From Halotalea alkalilenta (lineage in GTDB: Bacteria > Pseudomonadota > Gammaproteobacteria > Pseudomonadales > Halomonadaceae), in contig NZ_CP015243.1 in assembly GCF_001648175.1 (NCBI RefSeq), forward strand, positions 372,001 to 436,000: 64,000 bases of DNA, in the 5' to 3' direction. Both the position numbers and the translations under genes were made by a program. Below the pieces are notes generated by a model that saw nothing but the letters and a program-made list of their open reading frames with translations, was not told the DNA's origin and ran no database searches. This document shows, one piece after another, positions 26,411 to 34,120 of this stretch. Within the stretch, counting starts at the first letter, position 1. Every line of letters starts with the position of its first letter.

Positions 26411-26640
26411 TGCAACACGTGCAACGAGGCAACAACCCATCAACCATGCGGGTTACAGCGCGATTTCGATGTGCAACGGCCCCGTGCAGCAGTGCAACGG
26501 ACCTCCGTTTTCGGAATAAGAGAAAGAAATGGTCTTAATAAAAAGCTATATGTGTTGCCCCGTTGCCTCCTTCTTCTTTAGCGGTGCAACGCTTGCGCCC
26601 AGCAGTGGCGTGGGCGTTGCACCGTTGCCCGTGTTGCCCC
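26411..26640. repeat. Cluster of GTGCAACG/CGTTGCAC repeats, candidate replication origin
   Basis: Within 230 bp directly beyond the helicase gene there are about ten copies of a short element in both orientations. GTGCAACG occurs at 26419-26426, 26471-26478, 26492-26499 and 26584-26591, and its complement CGTTGCAC at 26615-26622. Variants TGCAACAC, GGCAAC, GTTGCC, CGTTGCC, CGTTGCCC and GTTGCCCC lie at 26411, 26428, 26554, 26561, 26623 and 26633. P4 replication uses iterons near the gene of its primase-helicase, so an ori/crr role is plausible. No gene overlaps the cluster. Confidence 0.65.
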
Positions 26641-26713
26641 AGCTTTTTCGGCCGGGAAACCAAAGCCTTCCCCTTCGTTGTCTCTTGGGTCGTCGCTTCG
26701 AGGTGATATTTTG

Positions 26714-28627
26714 CTAGCAGGCTAAGTTTTTGCTTCCGTGCTCGGCATCGCGATCGACCTCCCTTTCCTGGCCAGCGAATACCTCGAGGCGGGTAGGAGC
26801 GATGACGTAGAGGCGGGTCTGTCCACCGTTCTTGAGTCGGTAGTTCTTCTGCCATTTGCCGGCATCGCGTTTGGCGATGGCTTCGGCGGCGGCGAGCGCC
26901 TTGACGATACGATCGAGCCCGAACCCCGGCGCGGCCTCGGCGAGCCCGGCACGGTTGAACAGGTACAGCCGCTGGTCGTCGTGGAGCTCCCAATAACCGG
27001 CGCGCTGATTGACCACCACGAAGCTATCGATGCAGGAGAAGCGGCTATCGCCGTGGCGGTCGATGAAGTCGGCGATGCTGGCGAGGATCTGGCGATCCTC
27101 GGCGTTACCGTCGCCCACCCGGGCCAGCCACTCGGCGAATAGCTGGCGGCAGGCATTGAGCGCGTCGCCCTCCTGCCAAGGGAGCAAGGCCTGGTCGATG
27201 GCCAGCTCCCCCGCCAGTGCGATCAAAGCGAAGCGATCGGCGACCCGGCCTGCCTGAGCGTTATGGACGTCGAAGCCGTTGCGGATCTCGGCGAAGCGGG
27301 TACACAGCCGGTCGAGGTCGTCATGCTCGAGCAGCCGCTCGACGAACACCGGGCCGGCATGACCATAGCTGCCATGGGTGGCCACGGTCAGGGTGCGGTG
27401 GAATTCCTCGCCGCTCAGCCCGTGGAGGTCATCGAAGGCACGATGGCGGCGAGAGCCGGCGTTGACGTCGACCATGCGCAGCTCGGCGCCGGCATGGGCC
27501 GGGTTGCCGGAGATGGCGGCATGCTCACTCAGCGAGCGCTCGCCGCTGGAGAGCGCCAGCAGTCGCCAATAGAGCTTGGGCCGCCCTTCGCGCTCGCGGG
27601 TCATCGTGCCCTTGCCGGTACCGTTGGCGATCGCATAGGCCATCTCCTGCACCCGCTTGGGATCCGCCCGCTTGATCTCATCGAGGATCAGGATGGTGTC
27701 GTTCCGGCCGGTCGCCTCGATCTCGACCCCGCCCTTGGAGATGTCCCACGAGGCGGCGAACACGCCGGGATCACCCCAGACCGAGGCGGCGACCAGCTGG
27801 GCGAGTGATTTCCCGCTCGAGGAGTCACCAACCAGATGCACGCCGCCGCCGTGGACGCCGACCTTGTAGAGCAAGGGGCCGGCGAGCGCACAGCACAGCG
27901 ACAGGATCAGCACCGGGTTGCCGAGGCAGGGCCTGGCCACCTCCGCCTGCCAGGCGTCCAACGTGCCGGCCTGGGTGAACAGGCGCGCCCCGCGCCCGCT
28001 CTCCTGGTAGCGCACCTCGGCCTCGCCGATGATCCGACCCGGCAGCACGAAGGCGCCGGAAGCGGCGTGCCAGCCCGGTTTGGTGGTGGTGGCCAGCACC
28101 TGGTCGAGCCGGTGGTGGCTGGCGATATAGGCCGGGATCAGCTTGCGCTGGTAGTACTCGACCACCAGGCCCTGGCGCATCAGCGCGCGCAGCAGCTCCT
28201 CGCCCTTGCCAGCGAGCGACTCCATCGCCATCACCCATTCGACGGTGCGGCCGCGATAGTCGAAGCGCAGCAGCCGGCCGACGCTGCCATCCTCACTGTC
28301 GACGGTCTCGGCGACCACGAACAGCGGCGCGCAGATCCAATGATCGACCGGGATCCCCCGGTCATCGCCGGGGCTCTGCTTGAGGCCGTGGTACCAGGTG
28401 CCGGCGGCGAAGTGCTTGCCTTCGACCGTGGTCGGCTCGGTGTAGACCGCGAAGCACGGACGCGGCGGCATCAGGCGTTCGACGGGCATCGATGCACCTG
28501 CCGACGTGCCGGGCTCGGTGGTCTCCACGAGTGCGAGCGGCTCTTCGCCACGCCGGGGCGTTGCTTTGCCTTGTGCCGGGAACCGCTCGGTCGGGCGAGG
28601 CACTTTTTCATGGGAGCGGCGACTCAT
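26714..28627 (-). CDS. DUF927-type replication helicase/ATPase of the satellite
   Basis: A 637-residue protein with the DUF927 layout of plasmid and P4-like element helicases. A beta-rich N-terminal region (about 50-230) precedes an ATPase core with Walker A GDSSSGKS at 267-274 and Walker B LILDEIKRAD at 311-320. A C-terminal helical region follows. It is expected to unwind the element's origin together with the toprim primase encoded just upstream, in the manner of the P4 alpha protein split over two genes. The start overlaps the primase stop by 4 nt. The repeat cluster lies directly downstream. Confidence 0.82.
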   Translation of the reverse strand: MSRRSHEKVPRPTERFPAQGKATPRRGEEPLALVETTEPGTSAGASMPVERLMPPRPCFAVYTEPTTVEGKHFAAGTWYHGLKQSPGDDRGIPVDHWICAPLFVVAETVDSEDGSVGRLLRFDYRGRTVEWVMAMESLAGKGEELLRALMRQGLVVEYYQRKLIPAYIASHHRLDQVLATTTKPGWHAASGAFVLPGRIIGEAEVRYQESGRGARLFTQAGTLDAWQAEVARPCLGNPVLILSLCCALAGPLLYKVGVHGGGVHLVGDSSSGKSLAQLVAASVWGDPGVFAASWDISKGGVEIEATGRNDTILILDEIKRADPKRVQEMAYAIANGTGKGTMTREREGRPKLYWRLLALSSGERSLSEHAAISGNPAHAGAELRMVDVNAGSRRHRAFDDLHGLSGEEFHRTLTVATHGSYGHAGPVFVERLLEHDDLDRLCTRFAEIRNGFDVHNAQAGRVADRFALIALAGELAIDQALLPWQEGDALNACRQLFAEWLARVGDGNAEDRQILASIADFIDRHGDSRFSCIDSFVVVNQRAGYWELHDDQRLYLFNRAGLAEAAPGFGLDRIVKALAAAEAIAKRDAGKWQKNYRLKNGGQTRLYVIAPTRLEVFAGQEREVDRDAEHGSKNLAC

Positions 28628-29679
28628 GGGCGGCCCTCCTCGCCGAAAGCGTCATTCATCGCCACCTGACTGGACGGGTCAGGAAGCAGACCGAGCCGCC
28701 AGCGATAGAGGTCGTTGAAGTCGGTCAGCCCGTCCGGGCTCCCTACTGGCCAGCGAGGAAACACCACCCGTGCCCCGTGCGTCTCAGCAGCGACGATCGC
28801 CGCCTGACGCCCGGGATTGCCGTCGGTCTGGCGGTCGTCATCGCCGGTGACGATCAGCCGGGCGGCGGCGCCATAGCGTTCGCGCAGGCGGGCCACCACC
28901 GCGGCGAGGTTGCCGGCATGCATCGCGCAGGCGACCGCCCGTCCAGTGACGTGATGCAGGGTCGCGCCGGTGGCCCAGCCCTCGCAGATGAACAGTGGCG
29001 CCCCCCGGGTGACGCGGCCAAGGGTGGCATAGGCGCCGGCGACCCGGCCGCCGCGCAGGAAGCGCTTGCGGCCGTCGATGCCGATGCATTGCAGGTTCAC
29101 CAGTCGCCCGTCGCCGTAGAGCGGCACCAACAGAGTGCCGTCGCCACCCTGGCGCAGCTTGAACGGCGGCAGCGCCTTGGCCACCAGGTAGGGATGCGAG
29201 GGACTGGCCGACTGCGCCGCGTCCCACAGCCAGCGCGCACGGCGCTCGGCATCGCGATGGCGGCGGCGCTGCTCGGCCTGGGCCTGGCGCTCGCGCTGCG
29301 CACGCTCAGCGATCGCCTCGGCGGATGCGGGCGCTGCCCCGCTATCGCTTGGGGACGATGAGGAAGCGAAAGCACCGAGCCCCAGGGCACGATCGATCGC
29401 CATCGCCGCATCGACCTGGCGGCAGCCGTGCAGGTAAGCATACAGCGACACCAGGTCGCCGCCGTGGGCGGCATGTGAGGCGAAGTCGTTCCACTTGCCG
29501 CTGACCAGCGAAACGCCGAAGGAACCGGCCGCACGGTCGCCGCGGGCCGGGTTGCGAGCGACCCACTCGCTACCCTGGCGCTTACCCTCGGGCAGCCAGG
29601 TGGCGACCAACCGCTCGGCGGCCGGGAGCGCCCGCTGGGCCACGGCGCGGATCTTGGCGAAGGTGGCGTGTTCACTCAT
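28624..29679 (-). CDS. Toprim domain-containing primase-like protein
   Basis: A 351-residue protein. The N-terminal region contains GSFGVSLVSGKWNDFASHAAHGG shared by P4/plasmid primase-type proteins (quoted in part only as the KWNDF core). An arginine/glutamine-rich helix spans about 118-150. A C-terminal toprim fold has the catalytic glutamate in ICEGWATG (233-238) and the acidic GDDD (279-282). It probably synthesises primers for the element. The start at 29679 has GGGAGGA eight bases upstream and overlaps the previous small gene by 8 nt; the frame to 29724 is an upstream extension without ribosome site. Confidence 0.82.
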   Translation of the reverse strand: MSEHATFAKIRAVAQRALPAAERLVATWLPEGKRQGSEWVARNPARGDRAAGSFGVSLVSGKWNDFASHAAHGGDLVSLYAYLHGCRQVDAAMAIDRALGLGAFASSSSPSDSGAAPASAEAIAERAQRERQAQAEQRRRHRDAERRARWLWDAAQSASPSHPYLVAKALPPFKLRQGGDGTLLVPLYGDGRLVNLQCIGIDGRKRFLRGGRVAGAYATLGRVTRGAPLFICEGWATGATLHHVTGRAVACAMHAGNLAAVVARLRERYGAAARLIVTGDDDRQTDGNPGRQAAIVAAETHGARVVFPRWPVGSPDGLTDFNDLYRWRLGLLPDPSSQVAMNDAFGEEGRP

Positions 29680-30175
29680 CGCGTGGTCCTCCCTGCCCGG
29701 GGGCCTCCGCATCGTTGGCGGCAAAGCTCACCCGCCGGACGATGCGTTCAATGTTGTCGAGGAGCTGGCAGGCACGCGTGCTGGTCACGGTGATCTCGCC
29801 GGCGTGGACAAGCGCGATACAGGTACCCAGCAGCAGATGGAGGTTTTCGGTCAGTTCGGAGCCCAAAGCCACCGCCTCGCGGTAGCGCTGGGAAGTGCGT
29901 GGGCATTCGCTTGCCTCGAGCGTGGCCGGATCGGCGATGGCCACCGCGAACCGCTCCTCGATCACGGTAAGCGACTGCTCGAAGCACTGCGCCTGCGCCT
30001 CGGTCAACCAGCCAGCCGCGTGGGCGAGCTGAATCTGGCCATGGGTCATCCAGATATTGGCGACCCGCGTCGCCCGCGAGGCGGTGAACACCGCCTCGAG
30101 GCGCCGCTCGAGAAGCTGTGCGACGCTCGGCCGGGGATGCTTGCGGGTAACCAGTGTCAGAGGCGGCTTAGCCAT
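29672..30175 (-). CDS. Hypothetical protein of the satellite operon (167 aa)
   Basis: Mostly helical, basic at the N-terminus (KPPLTLVTRKHPRPSVAQ) and acidic at the C-terminus; no recognised domain. It contains a segment ELTENLHLLLGTCIALVHAG that looks like a long amphipathic helix. It overlaps both neighbours by exactly 8 nt, and its ribosome site GAGGTG is encoded in the tail of the preceding gene. Its place just before the primase suggests a replication accessory or regulatory role, without direct evidence. Confidence 0.7.
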   Translation of the reverse strand: MAKPPLTLVTRKHPRPSVAQLLERRLEAVFTASRATRVANIWMTHGQIQLAHAAGWLTEAQAQCFEQSLTVIEERFAVAIADPATLEASECPRTSQRYREAVALGSELTENLHLLLGTCIALVHAGEITVTSTRACQLLDNIERIVRRVSFAANDAEAPGQGGPRDE

Positions 30176-30461
30176 GGCACACCTCGCGGGCTTTCGATGG
30201 GCTAATGGCGTGCTTGTAGGCGTAGTCGATCAGCTCGAGCGCATCGTCCAGCAACAGATGTATCGCGTTGGCGATATGGTCGATGTCGCTTGAGTCGGCG
30301 TGCTTCGACGACATATTGGCGAGCGACCACATCAGGTCTCGCGCGCTTTGAAGGCGATACTCGCCATCTTCGTAGATCTCTTCGAGCCCTACGCTGGGAT
30401 CGATGCGGCGCCCGCGCGCTAGGACGGAGAGCTGCGGCGGAACGTAGACGTGCTCAACCAT
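30168..30461 (-). CDS. Small hypothetical protein of the satellite operon (97 aa)
   Basis: A helical acidic protein with a DLMWSLANMSSKH segment and a DDALELIDYAYKHA helix. It resembles the small helical proteins found upstream of primases in Pseudomonas-type P4-like elements, but I cannot name a family. The C-terminus REVCHG encodes the GAGGTG ribosome site and the ATG of the next gene. Both ends overlap neighbours by 8 nt. Confidence 0.65.
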   Translation of the reverse strand: MVEHVYVPPQLSVLARGRRIDPSVGLEEIYEDGEYRLQSARDLMWSLANMSSKHADSSDIDHIANAIHLLLDDALELIDYAYKHAISPSKAREVCHG

Positions 30462-30702
30462 GCCTCACCCCCTCCCCTGCGCTGGCGTGGAAGGCATGGC
30501 CGAGCAGGCACTCGGCATCGGCGGCCAGGTACTCGGCGGCCACGGTGATGGCGTGGAGGTCGGCTTGGCCGGCACCGTCGAGGTCGTGGCGATTGATACA
30601 GGCGAGCAGCTCGAGCACGGCGCACAGCCGGCGGCTGCCATCGTCGAACAGCGCGCGGGCACTGGCGTCGGGATGCACGGTAAGGGTGAAGGGATTAGCC
30701 AT
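30454..30702 (-). CDS. Small hypothetical protein of the satellite operon (82 aa)
   Basis: A predicted helical protein (LCAVLELLACINRHDL and AITVAAEYLAADAECLLGHA) with a tail EGVRHG similar to those of its neighbours. It starts ATGGCTAA inside the end of the upstream gene with an 8-nt overlap. The long frame 30465-31403 on the same strand overlaps it in another register and is less credible here. Confidence 0.6.
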   Translation of the reverse strand: MANPFTLTVHPDASARALFDDGSRRLCAVLELLACINRHDLDGAGQADLHAITVAAEYLAADAECLLGHAFHASAGEGVRHG

Positions 30703-30940
30703 GCGCCACCTCCGATGCCTGGAGCTGGTCGAGGATGGCGGAGAGAGCGTCGAATTCTGGGGTGGGGAGTGCGCCGAGGGCTTGGGCCATCGCCAACATG
30801 CCGAGCAGTTGCTCGCGCTGTGCGGGACGGCGATTGACGCGATAGACGATCAGCCGGGCACCGAGCTGGGCGACGGCGATCTGTTGAAGCGAGGGGGTAA
30901 AACGCGGACGTGCAGATGCACGTGAGGCGTGAATGGCCAT
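30695..30940 (-). CDS. Small hypothetical protein, first gene of the satellite operon (81 aa)
   Basis: A basic N-terminus (ASRASARPRFTPS) is followed by a helical body and the tail SEVAHG, in which the SD and start of the next gene are embedded. It is the first coding region after the structured leader, 10 nt beyond the complementary segment at 30951-30986. The P4 counterpart position is occupied by kil/orf88-type genes, but no sequence similarity is claimed. Confidence 0.6.
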   Translation of the reverse strand: MAIHASRASARPRFTPSLQQIAVAQLGARLIVYRVNRRPAQREQLLGMLAMAQALGALPTPEFDALSAILDQLQASEVAHG

Positions 30941-30950
30941 GGGGCGTAAC

Positions 30951-31147
30951 TCCTAGAGTAATGGAGTCGCCACCGATCCTTCTCACAAGATTGGGGGCGA
31001 CCGTACGCGGGGTGAGAAACCGGCACTCTAGGAAACCGGCCGGGCCGAAGCCCGCCCACGCACGGCCGCCATAACACATTGCAGACACAAAAAAAGCGCC
31101 AGCAATGATTGGGGCGCTACTGCGCCTAGAGTCACTCGGGTTCTCAC
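30951..31147 (-). ncRNA. P4-type immunity leader with three complementary segments (seqA, seqB, seqC-like)
   Basis: Read leftward, a leader contains three related blocks. Block 1 (31147-31125) contains GTGAGAA and ACTCTAGG. Block 2 (31033-31012) contains TCCTAGAGT and TTCTCAC, the exact complements in reverse order. Block 3 (30986-30951) repeats GTGAGAA and ACTCTAGGA. Thus block 2 can pair with either block 1 or block 3 over two stretches of 7-9 bases. In phage P4, seqB within the CI RNA pairs with seqA and seqC and triggers premature termination of the replication operon. Order, spacing and an intervening hairpin terminator agree with that scheme. The exact ends of any processed RNA are unknown. 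Confidence 0.65.
31089..31118 (-). terminator. Leader terminator between complementary blocks
   Basis: On the minus strand, AGCGCC (31118-31113) and GGCGCT (31100-31095) form a 6-bp stem with a 12-nt loop and a following run of seven T. It sits between the first and second complementary blocks, where conditional termination of the operon would be expected. Confidence 0.7.
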
Positions 31148-31178
31148 GCCCGGTCGCAGATTTTGCTGCGACGGACGC

Positions 31179-31208
31179 ATGATAGCGAGACCCGTATGGC
31201 CTCGGCAA
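31179..31208 (-). promoter_or_regulatory. Candidate promoter of the immunity leader/replication operon
   Basis: On the minus strand TTGCCG (31208-31203) and TATCAT (31184-31179) are separated by 18 bases. Transcription would start near 31172, just ahead of a CGCAG/CTGCG hairpin (31155-31170) and the first complementary block. This matches the position of PLE in P4. Confidence 0.5.
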
Positions 31209-31454
31209 GCCGGGCGAGGAATCGGTGATGCCGTTGGTCCGCTGTGCGGGAACAATATCGAGACCAACGGAAGTGTCCACGCTCGGCGTGTGCGTGATAA
31301 CCTGAATACGATGATTGGTTGGATATGCCCTGGCAGCGTTGGCCCGCTGACCAGGGTTTTTGCGTTGTTTGGGCACGAGAAGGCTCCTTCCGCCCGATGG
31401 CAAGCATCGGGCAGTGATCGAATCGAGGTGGTTTAAAGCGAACTAAGGCGGGAC

Positions 31455-31661
31455 TTAGTAATCGACTTCGATAGCGGCGGTGTCGTTGGCGGCATGGCGG
31501 TCATCCAGCATCACCACCGAGACGAGACCGCTTGCGCCATAGCGTTGGATCCGTGCGCCGGGCCGCTGGGTGGCGTCGACCAAAGCGGCCTGGATCGTGT
31601 CGATATCTTCCTCGGTGAAGCGTAGCGATTGGCCGGCGACGGTCATGGTGAAATGTTTCAT
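31455..31661 (-). CDS. Small hypothetical protein downstream of alpA (68 aa)
   Basis: A small protein with MTVAGQSLRFTEEDIDTIQAAL near its start; no recognised domain. The start at 31661 overlaps the alpA stop by 4 nt (ATGA) and has AGGTGG eight bases upstream, so it is coupled to alpA. The longer frame to 31679 would start inside alpA. The 250 nt between its stop and the leader promoter hold no convincing gene. Confidence 0.6.
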   Translation of the reverse strand: MKHFTMTVAGQSLRFTEEDIDTIQAALVDATQRPGARIQRYGASGLVSVVMLDDRHAANDTAAIEVDY

Positions 31662-31939
31662 GCGCGGGCCACCTGGCAAATCTCGAACGGTGTGTTCAGG
31701 GCTTGGTTACGGGCAGCTACCCTCTCGGCAATCCAACGATCAATCTCGACCTCGAGCCAAGCGACGCTGTTTTCGCCAATCGGCACCGGCGCGGGGAACG
31801 TGCCCTTGCGCATCTCGGCATAGATCGCCGAGCGGCTCTTGCCGGTCTTGAGCTCCACCTCCTGGCGGCGCAGCAAGCGGTTGCCGAGCTTGAGCGCATC
31901 GACGGGGGTAAAGGGGCGGTCGGATTCGATGTGCAGCAT
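31658..31939 (-). CDS. AlpA family phage transcriptional regulator
   Basis: A 93-residue DNA-binding protein of the MerR-like excisionase/AlpA class. LLRRQEVELKTGKSRSAIYAEM is the helix-turn-helix (residues 22-43), followed by the wing KGTFPAPVPIG and WLEVEIDRWIAERV. In P4-like elements AlpA/Vis activates integrase expression and acts as excisionase. It is transcribed leftward with one small gene. Confidence 0.87.
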   Translation of the reverse strand: MLHIESDRPFTPVDALKLGNRLLRRQEVELKTGKSRSAIYAEMRKGTFPAPVPIGENSVAWLEVEIDRWIAERVAARNQALNTPFEICQVARA

Positions 31940-32509
31940 AGTGTTGGCGTCTCCAGGGCCTGGGTTTTAGGGTCCAAGCAGGGGCTTCGGGGCGTGACCA
32001 GCTCGGGACAGACATAGCTTGCCGAGGACCGATGAGGACTGCGAGCACCTGGCTATGTAGCATCGTTCTCTTACACAGATATCGGGAGGAAAATCCCATG
32101 TTCCCTATTTTACTCACTTATCGAGTGAGTGGATGCTAGCCATGTAGACTGCATGGCACCGTATAGGCACACTACGGCCCGCTGAAGTAGCCATGCCCAC
32201 GCCAGCGATTCATTGGCTTGTAATAGACCTCTGACAACCGGCCAATGCCTGCGCAGAAGTGAATCAAAGTGAGCCGTTTCGAAGCGCTTCTGGCACCCTA
32301 AAATCGGGCTACAGTCTGCGCCGTTACTGGCTTCGCTGAAGATCATGGAGTGAATCAAAAAACTACCCCTGCGCAAAACGCAGGCGCGGGGGAGTCTGCG
32401 CGGCGAGGGGACAGTGGAGCAATCGCGCCAAAACTACCGATCCAGCATGCAACCACATACGCGTGCGGCCCGCACGCCTGATCCACGACAGCGAAGAGAA
32501 AGGTCGGCG
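31940..32509. other. Regulatory/non-coding region between alpA and the Ogr-like gene
   Basis: 570 bases without a convincing gene. They contain ACTCACT-TATCG-AGTGAGT (32112-32130), a perfect 7-bp inverted repeat suitable as an operator for alpA, and a CCTGCG/CGCAGG hairpin (32368-32384) upstream of the divergent zinc-finger gene. The open frames on the minus strand here lack ribosome sites and recognisable motifs. Confidence 0.55.
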
Positions 32510-32842
32510 ATGACTGAAAAGACCAGCAATCGTCCACAGGCGGCGAGTGGCTGCCGTAAACGCAATGCCCGCTGGATGTGCCCCTATTGCGACAGCCCCA
32601 CCCGTATCCGCACCAGTAGGCAGGTTGAAGAATTCGAGGTCCGAGGGCTAATCGAATGCACCGAATGCACTTGGCGGGGTCATTTCCGCGCGGAAATCTA
32701 CGAGACAGCCTCGCTGAGCGATTCACCTAGCGCAGAAGGGCGCTATGTGTCACTGCCGTATTCCCGATGGCTTCGGGATGCCCTAGACCAAGCACACCTC
32801 AGCAATGTGCCAACGATGGCCAAACGCATCCGTAACAAGTAA
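32510..32842 (+). CDS. Ogr/Delta-like zinc-finger late transcription activator
   Basis: A 110-residue protein with MCPYCDSPTRIRTSRQV followed by IECTECTWRGHF. The four cysteines (24, 27, 50, 53) and the R-T-S-R stretch are the signature of the Ogr/Delta family, which activates late promoters in P2-type phages and in P4. In a satellite it would switch on helper and satellite late genes. The start ATG 32510 follows AAAGG at good spacing; the longer frame from 32414 is unlikely. It is the only plus-strand gene of the element. Confidence 0.8.
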   Translation: MTEKTSNRPQAASGCRKRNARWMCPYCDSPTRIRTSRQVEEFEVRGLIECTECTWRGHFRAEIYETASLSDSPSAEGRYVSLPYSRWLRDALDQAHLSNVPTMAKRIRNK

Positions 32843-32878
32843 TCACTCAGATCGACCGTCGCTGAATCAGTTACGCGA

Positions 32879-34093
32879 TCAAGCGCTGTGCTTATCGACT
32901 CCCTCACGGAGATAGCCATCGAGCAGGTCCGCCCACTCCTGCATCATCCTCGGTCGCTGCTCAGGCGACATGTGCATGGCGTGGACGTAGACGCCCTCGA
33001 TCCCGGGCAGCTTGTGGGAGAGCTGAAGCTCGATCCATTCGCGTGGGAAGCCGCGTTCCTTAAGCCCGGTGGCGATGACGTGGCGGGTGCCGTGGGGCAC
33101 GTGACGGCCGGCGTAACCCATGCGCTTGAAAGCCATCCCCAAGGTCATTTCGGAGATTGGCTTGCGGGGATCGCTGCGGCCGGGAAACAGCAGCGGATAG
33201 TGCCCGGTGATCGCGCGCAGCTGCTCGAGTACGGCGAGAGCTTGGCGAGGTAGTGGTACTTGGTGGGCGCGGCCCATCTTCATCCGCTCGGCGGGCACGT
33301 GCCAGACGGCCGCCTCGAGGTCGAACTCCTTCCAGTGCGCCTGGCGCAGCTCTCCAGGGCGAGCAGCGGTGAGAAACAGCAGCTGCATGGCGTACTTGAC
33401 CATCAGGCCACCGCGATAGTCATGAATCGCGCGGTAGAGCGCGGGCACCTCCTCCTGGCTGACATGGGCGAAGCTGCGCTTGCCAGGACCGCGCTCGAGC
33501 GCGACGCCAAGATCACTCAGCGGATTGTTGGCCGCCCTGCCAGTGACGATGGCCAGGCGGTAGATATCACGGCAGAAGAAGTGCACGCGGCGCTTCTGCT
33601 CGTGCTTGCCTTGCTCTTCCAAGCGCTTGAGCACCGCGAGCCACTCCAGTGGCTTGATCTCCTCGATGGGGCGATCACCGAGGAAGGGGAAAACGTGGAG
33701 CTCGAGCACCGCCCAACTCAGCTGGGCGCGCTTGGAGGTCGCCTTCCAGCGCTTAGAGGCATTGTCATGCCACTCCTTGGCCAGCAAGCGCAGCGTATTG
33801 CGTTGGGTCTCGGCATGCTCCTGCTGGTCCTGCTTACGCTGTTCGCCGGGATCGATGCCCTGCTTGACCAGCCGCCGCGCGTCGAGCGCCTGTTCGCGCG
33901 CCTGAGCCAGACTCACCTCGGGATAGTGGCCAAAGCTCAGCATGTTGCGCTTGCCGTTGGGCCGGTAGTAGCGCCAGCGCCAGCCCTTGCGCCCGTGGGG
34001 GAAGATGACCAGCTGCAAGCCATAGCCATCGGTCAGGGTGATGGTCTTGTCGCCAGGCTTGGCGAGCTGGACCTGTCGCGCGGTGAGAGCCAT
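32879..34093 (-). CDS. int: P4-type tyrosine integrase
   Basis: A 404-residue site-specific recombinase. The N-terminal DUF4102/arm-binding domain contains DKTITLTDGYGLQL and RNMLSFGHYPEVSLAQAR. The core has a catalytic Arg in TAARPGELR (Arg245), H-x-x-R in HGTR (His334, Arg337), a second His in QLSHK (His360) and the nucleophile Tyr369 in GVYVHAMH. It is full length with no lesions, so it is potentially active. It starts 167 nt from the tRNA-Arg 3' end and reads away from it, the standard arrangement for tRNA-targeting islands. Confidence 0.93.
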   Translation of the reverse strand: MALTARQVQLAKPGDKTITLTDGYGLQLVIFPHGRKGWRWRYYRPNGKRNMLSFGHYPEVSLAQAREQALDARRLVKQGIDPGEQRKQDQQEHAETQRNTLRLLAKEWHDNASKRWKATSKRAQLSWAVLELHVFPFLGDRPIEEIKPLEWLAVLKRLEEQGKHEQKRRVHFFCRDIYRLAIVTGRAANNPLSDLGVALERGPGKRSFAHVSQEEVPALYRAIHDYRGGLMVKYAMQLLFLTAARPGELRQAHWKEFDLEAAVWHVPAERMKMGRAHQVPLPRQALAVLEQLRAITGHYPLLFPGRSDPRKPISEMTLGMAFKRMGYAGRHVPHGTRHVIATGLKERGFPREWIELQLSHKLPGIEGVYVHAMHMSPEQRPRMMQEWADLLDGYLREGVDKHSA

Positions 34094-34120
34094 AAATAGG
34101 TATACGATCTAAATCTAACT

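Noticed and set aside
30465-31403. 312-codon minus-strand frame across the immunity leader and two small genes, with an Ash/Icd-like stretch
   Set aside because: A short segment (SVAAKSATGRENP) is reminiscent of ash-like ORFs of P4-type islands, but the frame overlaps two better-supported small genes and the complementary leader blocks, and its C-terminal third is out-of-frame reading. A shorter Ash-like product cannot be excluded.
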